This document shows, piece by piece, positions 12,791 to 22,330 of a stretch of 64,000 nt of DNA. How positions within the stretch are numbered: position 1 is the first letter of the stretch; each line of letters opens with the position of its first letter. The stretch is taken from assembly GCF_014839805.1 (NCBI RefSeq), contig NC_051142.1, positions 17,144,589-17,208,588 of the forward strand, given 5' to 3'. A program made the translations under genes and the position numbers. Origin of the DNA: Manduca sexta (lineage: Eukaryota > Arthropoda > Insecta > Lepidoptera > Sphingidae). Under the pieces are notes generated by a model that worked only from the letters and a program-made list of their open reading frames with translations, was not told the origin of the DNA and did not search any database.

Positions 12791-12854
12791 CATCGATAGG
12801 ATATAATTGAGGTGCTAATTACAACCTATGACCTATGAAAAGCCTTTTTTTCGC

Positions 12855-13090
12855 GGCAAAAAACCCATTATCGCTGCCACCGTGTGAGTCAGTTGTGAGT
12901 GGAACATCAACAATGTCACAACACAACACTTGGGAATATAGCGTCACGCGGGCGAGCATTGGACCGAATCCCTAACCCCTATATGCCCAATCTGGCATAC
13001 CAACCAAAACCCCCGGTGACCTTCTTCGGCGCATTCGAGACGGCCCCGAGGTATCTTGTTGCATTGAGATAGCTGCCCGGAAGCGTACCT
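12855..13090 (+). repeat. Interspersed repeat, family R7
   Basis: A block with 'ttatcgctgccacc', 'gagtggaacat', 'cgagcattggaccgaatccc', 'cctatatgccc', 'ataccaaccaaaacccc' and 'atcttgttgcattgagata'. The same blocks appear in the same order at 61225-61450 inside the scavenger-receptor gene. There is no open frame of note; the type of element is unknown to me. Confidence 0.65.
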
Positions 13091-13892
13091 GAGCTATGAA
13101 AAACCCTGCCCATGACAAGGGAATGGTTCGCCTATTAATCTCCATCCTTACCTTTCATAAACTGTAGCATCTTTTCCTAGAACTTTGCACTGCAACGCAG
13201 TCTACTACATTCGTAACCCTGACCGTGCTTTATTTAATCGCGCACGACATAGTCACTGCTCTGTACCCAATGGTAAGGCAACACCGGCGAGATGGCAACA
13301 AATACTACGATTTATAACACCTAGCAGTAACATTGGCTAAGCTACATTATTCTTCATATATACCGAAACACTACACTACAAAACAGAGATAATAAGAAAA
13401 CTCTACAATCTTAATATATTGGAAGTAGTACATGATAGTAAACACATCATGGGTCAACTTATAATGGTGAGCGACCGGAGCTAAACTAAGTTAACTGCCT
13501 CACCGCTACTGTTTCACCACGTGTCGAATTCACAAAGTGTATTCTCACGCTGCCGTCATATAAAAGCAATACGATTAGATTACAAAGGCACCGAGGAGTA
13601 TGCGTTTAATACTTAATTGTAGTGTTTTCAATTTTGCCGCTATTCATCATGTTTTCCAATTACTAGGCGTAGAATAATAAAGGTTATGGCGCTTTAATCA
13701 TAAAGACATTATTGTTTTAATAAAACTAAGTTAACAGATGTGTGACTGACGGTGAGAGTTCATCACAAATCTTGACCATCTACAATACCAAAGGAATTTT
13801 TATTCTAAGTAATAAATGTTCCATAGTTAATCAAACTTCATTTCATTTGATGACTTGCTCCTATGTTGTCATATATTTAGTTTTATAAAATA

Positions 13893-14237
13893 ACTAGCTT
13901 TTGCCCGCGGCTCCACCCGCGTTACAAAGTTTTTCGGGCTAAAGTATTCCGTTATAAAAGTCACGCTATATATTTTCTCGGGAGCCTATGTTCTTCCCAG
14001 AGTCTCAAACTGTCTCCATAACAAATTTCATGTTAATATGTTGGGTAGTTTTTGAGTTAAACACGTTCAGGCAGTCGTATGCAGCGGGGGACTTTGTTTT
14101 ATAATATATTTTTGTAGAACTTTTTAAGAGGAACAATCCCGTCATACATCATTGTTGCATAACTTTACCTGTTTACGCAGCGAACGCAACGGAAGCTCTC
14201 AAAACTAATAAATTTTCCCCGTTTTTGCAACATGTTT
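13893..14237 (+). repeat. Retroelement body preceding the tandem array
   Basis: Begins 'aactagcttttgcccgcgg', includes 'ttttcgggctaaagtattcc' and a 'gggtagtttttgagttaaac' block, then unrelated sequence leading to 'cgtttttgcaacatgtttcat', where the first array unit starts. It appears to be two truncated elements side by side, the second being the parent of the array. Confidence 0.5.
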
Positions 14238-14973
14238 CATTACTGCTTCGCTCCTATTGGTCATAGCTTGATGATATATACCCTATAGCATTTCAAAAAC
14301 AAAGTGCTATCCAACACAAAAATATTTTTTTCAGTTCGATCTGATAGTTCCTGAGATTAGCCATTACTGCTCCGCTTCTGTTGGTCATAGCGTGATGATA
14401 TATAGCCTATAGCACTACACGAATAAAGAGCTATCCAACACAAAAAGAATTTTTCAGTTCGAACCGGTAGTTCCTGAGATTAGTCATTACTGCTCCGCTC
14501 CTATTGGTCATAGCGTGATGATATATAGCCTATAGCACTCCACGATCAAAGGGCTATCCAATGCAAAAATATTTTTCCAGTTGGACCGGTAGTTCCTGAG
14601 ATTAGCCATTACTGCTCCGCTCCTATTGGGTATAGCGTGATGATATATAGCCTATAGCACTCCACGAACAAAGGGCTATCCCACGCAAAAAGAATTTTTC
14701 AGTTTGGACCGGTAGTTCCTGAGATTAGCCATTACTGCTCCGCTCCTATTGGGTATAGCGTGATGATATATAGCCTATAGCACTCCACGAACAAAGGGCT
14801 ATCCAACGCAAAAGATTTTTTCAGTTTGGACCGGTAGTTCCTGAGATTAGCCATTACTGCTCCGCTCCTATTGGGTATAGCGTGATGATATATAGCCTAT
14901 AGCACTCCACGAACAAAGGGCTATCCAACGCAAAAAGAATTTTTCAATTTGGACTGGTAGTTCCTGAGATTAG
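14238..14973 (+). repeat. Tandem array, six units of about 122-124 bp
   Basis: Six head-to-tail units start at about 14238, 14362, 14485, 14607, 14730 and 14852. Each runs from 'cattactgctccgctcc' through 'tagcgtgatgatatatagcc' and 'gggctatccaacgcaaaa' to 'ggtagttcctgagattag'. Units 4-6 are nearly identical and unit 1 the most diverged. The last unit continues into the normal tail of the element ('gcgcattcaaacaaac', an AAAC-rich run and 'ctcttcagctttata'). A lone diverged copy at 28938-29075 shows that the unit exists singly elsewhere. Confidence 0.9.
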
Positions 14974-15040
14974 CGCATTCAAACAAACAAACAAACCAAC
15001 AAACAAACAAACAAACTCTTCAGCTTTATATAATAGTATA
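14974..15040 (+). repeat. Retroelement tail with (CAAA)n run
   Basis: 'gcgcattcaaacaaacaaac' continues into a CAAA/CAAC microsatellite, then 'ctcttcagctttatataata'. This is the ordinary 3' tail of the element whose body forms the preceding array. Confidence 0.7.
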
Positions 15041-15199
15041 GAAGTATAGATAATCTTCGTACAAACTACAAGCACTACAATATACGATCAAACAGCCCTT
15101 TTGCGACGTGTGGGTGATCTGGACACATCCAACGTAATGTCAGCCAAATTGGTTCAAGGATACTGTATCAGGTCGTCTTGGCTGACACAGTGGATATTT

Positions 15200-15410
15200 T
15201 TACAGCCTCCATGGCGCAGCGGACGTAACGAGCTATCGCTGGTTCCCGTATCGAGATTCGAAACTTACAGTTCTGCCATTATATTATTGTCCACACTTAT
15301 TTAGGAATATATATTTGTTTAATTAATGTTTATATAACTTGTAATTGGTTTCCAACGATACAGGCCATTGCCTAGTTTAGGTATAAAAAAAAGAAAAATA
15401 AAAGAAAAAA
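15200..15410 (+). repeat. Degenerate tRNA-like SINE candidate
   Basis: 'ctccatggcgcagcggacg' resembles a box A region and 'cgagattcgaaac' a box B region about 50 bases later. An AT-rich body and an A-rich tail (about 15387-15410) follow. It is too degenerate to fold as a tRNA, so it is called as a SINE remnant with low confidence. Confidence 0.35.
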
Positions 15411-15754
15411 TTATGAGACCGAAGGTTGCCGTAGTGCCTTTAATAATTATGACACATTGTATTGTGGTCGCCCGGCTCAACATCCTTGTAAAGAAGAAAA
15501 TACTAACTAGCTTTCGTTTATCAAATTTGCAAGTTTAATAACCAGCTAAGGGAATTAATTTCATAAAAATCTAATCATTATTTTTATAATGTGGTTTTGC
15601 ATTGCATGCACATGCTAAATCCACTACATCCATTTAAATCAGTCCTCCGTTACAGCTTTGTGTCCCCAAAGAACTTGAGCCTTTTTACGCTGCTGTTGAA
15701 TTAATCCTTAGATTACTCCTGCAATCGTTTGGACATAGTACATCGTCAACCCTT

Positions 15755-15995
15755 ACAGCCGGTGACGTGACGGCTACGGCATCGATCACAGGGTCAAGAT
15801 CAGAGGCGACTTTAGGGGGAGAAAACCGGGCAACCGCCCAGGGCATCGCGTTTACAAAGGCCTCGCACAGTTTTTTCAAGATCTTACCAACGAATACTGG
15901 TAAAACCGGGGAAACCTTTCTTTGCTTCGCCCGGGGCGTCGATTCATTTTATTTTTGCTTTCGCCTGAGATCTTGCGCCGTTTAGCCACTGGTCA
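15755..15995 (+). repeat. Interspersed repeat, family R5
   Basis: Contains 'gaaaaccgggcaaccgccca', a 'gcgtttacaaaggcctcgc' block, 'caagatcttaccaacgaa', 'gcttcgcccggggcgtcg' and 'tttgctttcgcctgagatc'. The same order occurs at 33772-33985 and 49000-49190. GC content is higher than its surroundings. Open frames on both strands here are repeat shadows. Confidence 0.7.
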
Positions 15996-16014
15996 AGATT
16001 ATCTATACTTACTT

Positions 16015-16200
16015 ACTTTGAATACGCTAATGTCAAAAAATACTAAACCGATTTTGCAATTTTTCACTAATAGGAAGCTACATTACTCCTGAGTACTATA
16101 GGCGATTTTTATCCCGGGTAAATATATTATAATGCAAGATTTTTACCCCGAAAAAAAAATTAACACGCGGGCGGGGCCGCCGGTAAAAACTAGTAACTTT
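16015..16200 (+). repeat. Helitron-like/retroelement remnant
   Basis: Begins 'ttgaatacgctaatgtc', includes 'aggaagctacattactcctg' and 'tttttatcccgggtaaa', and ends 'aacacgcgggcggggccgcc' followed by 'ggtaaaaactagt'. The terminal CTAGT after a GC-rich short hairpin is the style of non-autonomous Helitrons. Similar pieces are at 8455-8620 and 58385-58540. Confidence 0.5.
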
Positions 16201-17509
16201 ATATACATGATTATGGAAACGAGCTAATGGATAATTTGATAATAAGTGAATTTTATTGCTTTAAAACAAATATACTAAAAAAATTGCTTAGTTATAAAGG
16301 CTTTATAACAGAGAAACCTAGACAATGTACGATGCATACTTCCCTTACAAACACGCGTGATGTTAATGATAAAGGCGTCGCGTGACTTCATCGACCAGGA
16401 TAAGTAGATCCCTCGCAGATTAGTTTCGGTTAGTTAACTTCGGTGGTTTTCCAGTATCTGTCTGTACTATAACTTAAGATATTTCTTAGAAAAAGTCGAA
16501 ACCAACTAAAAAAAATATCGACTTAAAGACTGAGTGGTCGTATGTACTAGAGGTGTCTAATAAAACCAGCGATTTTTTTTAGTTAAATTCTATAACGAGG
16601 TATAAAAAATGGTGTCCTTCGATTTGAAAAATAACGTGCCATTTGGCACTGGATTCTCCATTTATAGTAATAAATACGCTTCGGAATGAGTGATAGTACA
16701 CAATACATATTAAAGCAACTTCCGCTGAAAAATCACTGACTAGTGCTCAGGTGAAAACCATAACATAGTTTTTGGTAGTATACCTATTATAGTTCTTAAT
16801 TTAGCATCGCAGTATACGCCAGTAACTGATATCAAACAAAAATAAATATACATCTTGACAGTAGTAACATTAGGGAGATCAACATATGATTGTCTATCAA
16901 ACTAACTCCTCAATTCAGCATAGTAATTTCGATTAGGGTCTTCAGAGAGTCTGCAAATAGCCAAGTTGTTACATGAAAAGTCCTAGCTTCGCACATTAAT
17001 CACAATGCCAGTGAAACAATAAATGTGATGCAAATCTGACAATCCTACTGGCAGTAAGTAATAGAAATTCTGCCACTTCAAGCTTGCACGAACCCTTTTT
17101 CCTTTCTTTTAAGGCTTGTAGTACATTCATGATGGTTCGGAAAATATGGGCATTTAAAGGAACTTTGTTATCAGATGACGCATTCTGTCGTCTACCGGGT
17201 TATATAAAAATATACTTACTTAGATATTCTGTAATATAACGGTACCCTAGGCAAGTCTTATTGCGTGATGTAGATAATACCCATACACGTCTATGGTATT
17301 TTATTTTTCCATTCACAATAAAACATATAACAATTAATATTCCTATTGTTTGCAGAATTAATGTAAACTCACACAAAACCGGATTAAACTAGATTTTAAT
17401 CAGAAATACAAAACTTTAGAAACTAAAAATGCAACAATAGTCAGTAATGTATTCTGTTCTTAGAAATTTTACCGTGAAAAATCGTCCAAATAAGCTAGTT
17501 TCCGAATTT

Positions 17510-17620
17510 TATCGCGGATTTTATATTATTATTTTCTCCCGACGTTTGGAAGACTGCAGCCTTCATGGTCACGTGAGGGGGAGAGTGGGGACTGAAATGT
17601 ACGTCCGAAAAGTCTAATAT
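17510..17620 (-). repeat. Interspersed repeat, family R6 (minus)
   Basis: 'ttttatcgcggattttatat', 'ttttctcccgacgtttgga' and 'ccttcatggtcacgtgagg' are the reverse complement of the R6 tail. It is truncated compared with the copy at 6767-6970. Confidence 0.65.
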
Positions 17621-18239
17621 TCGCGTAAACATTGAAATTATTATCGTGAAAAATATTGCTATATATTAAATCTTGTTAAATATATAACTTTAAGTGCATT
17701 AAACACCATTTTAAGCTGCTGAATATGTCTATATTCTGTTATTTAATTATTACCACCTTGATTTTTATTCTTTGAGATACCAAAGCCTCAAGTCCTCTCA
17801 GGATCTCACAAACATTTATCTATCTTGCGTAAACGTTGTGGCACATAAAAAGATTCAATTTGAACGAATCTCTGGAGGTCAACGTAAACTGGTCAATAAC
17901 ATGAAATCGTTAGGACCTTGATATGCTCAATAATCGAATACCGATACGTAATTTCGTGATTTACTATATTTTACTATTACGTTTACTGTAATATGTACAA
18001 TTTACGTAAATTTGTTTTTTAATACGGCGAGAAAGGTTATGATACAAAATTGAAGAGATACGCTGTAAACACGCTGTGGACCGCTATGAAATACATCAAC
18101 GTAAACTGAATTTGCTTTTACGTCGTTTAATGATTGAGATATCTGAAGACTCAAATAGCCCTCTAATTTCTCCAAATTTATTTCTTGTCAGACCGGAACC
18201 TAATTACTAGATTCAAAAGCCGTAATCAAAATGTATTTC

Positions 18240-18362
18240 TACAATCATTATCACTGATGATAAAACAATAATAATATGGGAATGACATTTCGATAGAATA
18301 TCGATAAGTATGTCGCTAGGATATGTCACATATACATATAGCGATAGCGTTAACGATTGTAT
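18240..18362. mobile_element. Small MITE, family M3
   Basis: Left end 'tacaatcattatcactgatg' is diverged; the right end 'gatagcgttaacgattgta' is intact. The core 'gggaatgacatttcgat' and 'atcgataagtatgtcgc' matches the other M3 copies. Confidence 0.72.
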
Positions 18363-18476
18363 AAAGGCGTCTTTACGGCTTCAGGTGAAATTTGGCAGTG
18401 ATTGATATTTCTCTAGATAAACATGTTTGATATTCTTTATCGGAGAGCGGTAGGAACAGAGTGGGATTTTTACCTA

Positions 18477-18843
18477 TTAAGGCGATACCTCAAGGTCCAT
18501 TTTCATACATTTTGTTTCACCTTTAATCTGGGTAACTAAACTTGTATTGGCAAGTAAAGAATTTAAATTCACGTCTAGTTAGTGATTAGTTCTCGCAGTT
18601 GAAAGAAAAACGTAAAAATAATTCATAATCATGGATATTTCGGCCTTTAAAATTTCGTTATATTAAATTTTAAAGGCCGAAATATCCATGATTATTAATT
18701 ATTTTTACGTTTTTCTTTCAACTGCGAGAACTAATCACTAACTAGACGTGAATTTAAATTCTTTACTTGCCAATACTTGTTTAGTTACCCAGATTAAAGG
18801 TGAAACAAAATGTATGAAAATGGACCTTGAGGTATCGCCTTAA
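18477..18843. mobile_element. TTAA-flanked foldback MITE, copy 2
   Basis: Bounded by TTAA at 18477-18480 and 18840-18843. Its arms begin GGCGATACCTCAAGG and end CCTTGAGGTATCGCC, a perfect inverted match. The interior (GTATTGGCAAGTAAAG, AATTTAAATTCACGTCTAG, ATGGATATTTCGGCC) is the same as copy 1 at 9790-10154. No coding capacity; a non-autonomous piggyBac-type element is the likeliest source. Confidence 0.88.
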
Positions 18844-19123
18844 AGTAAGAAATGAAGTCCAATGACAATCTACTGTTTAATTATAATATGACTAGTAAAA
18901 TTGTATTGTTACAGCTTTGACAATATATATGCGACATATACTCAGGACATATACAATAAAACCGGGATGGAATGAATCACTAGGACAGTATGTTAATAGT
19001 AACTTTTAATTCATAACATAAATAATAAAAAAGATTTATTATGGACCAGAGAACGTCCACGTAGGATTTCGTCATGATTTATTAAATTTCTTACTATCCG
19101 ATCTATTTTTTTATCATTGAATG

Positions 19124-19340
19124 ACTACCTTGATGGCGTAGTTGCCTTATGGTACGATTGCATTACTAAGGTCTCATATTCAGTCCTCAGGTCAAATCAA
19201 ATAACATATATATGTGTCCGATTTAACGATAAGCTCCCCCTTATCATATCATAGGACGAAAAACAAATACCTAAGTTAGTGCACTAGTAACGCCTCTGCC
19301 TACCACTTCGAGGATAAAGGTGTGTGGGTGTGTGTGCGTG
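19124..19340 (+). repeat. tRNA-derived SINE, family S2, degraded
   Basis: 'ctaccttgatggcgtagttg' corresponds to the tRNA-like head, and 'ctctgcctaccacttcgagg' followed by 'ataaaggtgtgt' to the tail of the S2 SINE at 27272-27534. The middle is diverged. A TG-rich microsatellite ends it. Confidence 0.55.
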
Positions 19341-20469
19341 ACGAGACCAAGTCGCTGGGTTGATGGTAAATGCCACGTCTAGTAGACGAGATGTAGACGG
19401 AACCAATTAAAATCATTTCATATATATCCAGCATTCACTTATGAACCTGCCATTTCACCTTAATACCCAGTGAGCAGTGAGCAGTGATATAGTGGTTCCC
19501 ATCGTCATGGCGAGCCTATTAATTCTTATTTATTTATACTTTAGACAAAATAGCAGTAAACCTTTTCGTGTTCCACCTGAAATGCCTACTGAAAACAAGC
19601 CCTTATTAATAAGCATACTTTGATCCTTTAGGATTTACGCTGAGGCGCAAATAGTACAACACTTCACTCGGGCTTTTATCCGCCTCATGACATTATAGGG
19701 TGAGGAGTTAAATGCCAAATGCCAATCCGAGGCAGCGTTATTTTTCTCGAAATCAAAAAATACCCAGCTTATTATTATTAAAGTTGGTAACTCAAGCCAG
19801 TACTTCATGATATACAGGTTAAACACGCTCTCACTAGACTAATAATTCTTCAAGCTATAAAATAACATTTCTAAATCAAAACGAGTATATCCATAATAGT
19901 TACTACAGCACTAAAAACTATAAACATTTATAAAAGCGACAGTTCTGTTCCAATTACACATTAATGAGAGTGTAATTATGCGACCAACATGGCTCCATTC
20001 ATGAAATAGCTCGCATTTTCCATACCCGCATATTTTATAGATCAATAACTAGCTCACTCCCACTGCTTTGGTAAATATGTTAAAGTGCAAAGAATTGTGT
20101 CAAAAATAACGGTGACTGAGTTTTTCCATCTTAAAAAATACTTCTCGCTGCTCGGAGCTCGGAGTCAGGAATTTGACGGTGTGATATCCTGCTCAGGAAG
20201 CATGAAAAGCCCAACGGCTTTTGCAGGATGCAGGACCAACGTCCTGCCTGATCTCTCTCCAGTCATGTCAGATTGTCTTCTCACTGGACTATGAGAGCGA
20301 AGTAACAGAGAATTAACCTGTGTATAGCACTTGTGTACTACAATATCTCCTGTGTATCTGGCTGATCTCCGCGGAGATTGCCCGCTGTAGCCAAAATTCG
20401 GCTAGGAGGGGTTCATATTAAAATTAACATCTCCTAGCAATTGAAAGTATATATAAGCGTATTATATAA

Positions 20470-20795
20470 GCGGCGATAGCCTAGTTGGTTGTGAAACGGA
20501 CTGCCGAGACGAATTTCCGCATGTTCAAATCCCAAGGGCACACACCTCTGACTTTTCTAAAAAAAATATGTGTGTATTCTTTGTGAATTATCGCTTGCTT
20601 TAACGGTGAAGGAAAACATTGTGAGGAAACCTGCATACCTGAGAAGTTCTCTATAAGAATTTCGAGGGTCTGTGAAGTCTACCAATCCGCACTATGCCAG
20701 CGTGGTGGATTAAGGCCTAATCCCTCTCAGTAGTAGAGGAGGCTGGTGCCCAACAGTGGGACAGTATATAATACAGGGCTGATGATTATGATGAA
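20470..20795 (+). mobile_element. tRNA-derived SINE, family S1
   Basis: The head 'gcggcgatagcctagttgg' matches a tRNA box A, and 'gttcaaatcccaagg' box B, about 45 bases later. The body includes 'ttaacggtgaaggaaaac', 'aagtctaccaatccgcact' and 'cagcgtggtggattaaggc', and ends 'gggacagtatataatacagg' plus an ATG/ATT-rich tail. Full-length relatives are at 28317-28638, 40477-40805 and 50714-51033. Confidence 0.88.
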
Positions 20796-22074
20796 TTGAA
20801 AACTTAAAATAAAGCACTTGAAGATATGATAAGTTAATTTTACTCGTAGTTATGGGATATATCTTGTACTTTATTCGATAGTGACCACACATTATACATT
20901 GATAAAATCTTTATAGTCGTTTATTTTCGGAAGCCTAAGCGCCTTATATAGTTCCTTGTCCTTTCCTATATATTTTTGCCACAGCAGAAGCAAGCCGTCA
21001 CAAACGAAATGGTACCTTTATCTAAATAAAACGTAATAATTGGCGTAAGCTTTGAAGTTTGACAGATTGCCGGAGGTCTAACGAAACTTTCCCTCTTAAC
21101 CTTCAGTGTATTGAACATCAGTCCAAATTCAGCTCCTCTATTCTTTCTCTTTCTGGTATCTTTGTTTCTCTCATCCAAAAACTGTTCGGTTCCTTCTTTG
21201 TCTTTTATTCATAGAAGTTCACTATTTTTTGCTCGCTATAACGCTAAAAAAGTACCCGGAACTTGTAACCACAAACCCGTGCCATCTTTCCATGAATTGG
21301 AAATAAAAAAGTGAAGTGACGTCAGTCCACCGTGTGACGGGGTCGCACGACCATGCCTTCTGAATAATTAAACACATATCGATCATCTGCCTCTGTGTCG
21401 TCGCACACAACCTTTCCCACACACATAATATTGTATTATCTATATTAGAGTAGGGTGTCTTGTTGGCCTAGCAGCGAATTTCCGTTCAAACGTGGGTCCT
21501 TGAAATTTCCAAGATGTGAAATATAATTCGTAATTTTGCCTTAAACAATCATGAGTTGTCTGATGGTAGTCCATCTTATAAAAAGTGCTAAGCAGAACAA
21601 GGGGTCATTAATTGTTCTTCTGCTTACCCCTAGCGGGTTAAAGCCTGGAGTCTATACTTTGCTCTCATGTTTACGAACATAGCTTTCAGTCAATATATAT
21701 GTAGATTTATATAGTAACAGCCCACCAAGCTTACAGGACTTAATCTAGCTGAGCTCTTAACACTGCCAGTAATTAATTAAGCTAAAAGCCTATACTATCG
21801 TGACATTAGACCATACATCAAAGGTAAAATATATTGACATTAGTAATGTTTTACTTAATTTGATTACTCAGTAATATCAAGCTTCTAATAACATCGGCTT
21901 CTAGAGTTGAGGATAGCGTACATAAACTGTATATTGGGCAATCCTATGTTTATTAATCAGGCGAAAGTGTATTTTAAACTATCGAAATTGAAAATAATAT
22001 TTCTTAAATCTCCATACTGTATCTTTCATGAATATAAGATAACACTACAAAATAGGTTTATTTTTAGGTAAAAA

Positions 22075-22330
22075 ATGGAAAATGCCCAAAAGCCGATTGA
22101 AGAAATAACAGTGAAAAAAGTCGCCAGTCGTCTAGGTCGCGTTCCTCGACGGAGGTTGGAACATTTGGGCACATTGGGCCAAACATTGGAAACATTGGAC
22201 AAGCAACACCAATCTGTATTAGATAAAGTTACTTTCGAGAGTGAGAGGTTAAGAAGCAGTCATAGTGAAGCATCTTCTAGAAGGAATAGCGATGACGGTG
22301 GCAGAAGTAGAAAAGAGGCATTTAGATCGG
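22075..22330 (+). CDS. Anoctamin coding exon 1 (residues 1-85)
   Basis: Starts at ATG in 'aaaaaatgg', six bases after the acceptor 'tttttag'. Encodes [20 protein letters not shown] and an R/S-rich tail. Ends in phase 1 at donor 'tcgg|gtaaga'. Without the splice the frame stops within 30 bases. Confidence 0.8.

Larger units (their letters stand above)
5730..22068 (+). other. Presumed first intron of the anoctamin gene
   Basis: If the first exon is the one ending at 5729, this 16.3 kb is intron 1. Apart from the repeats listed separately it holds nothing I can identify as coding or as a structural RNA. Large unexplained AT-rich stretches are 13090-13890, 16200-17500, 17620-18240 and 20800-22068. 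Enhancers may lie here, but I cannot recognise them. Confidence 0.45.

Noticed and set aside
14238..14973. Regularly spaced repeats that might be a CRISPR array
   Set aside because: The units are about 122 bp, directly adjacent, without distinct spacers, and sit in a eukaryotic genome next to a retroelement tail.
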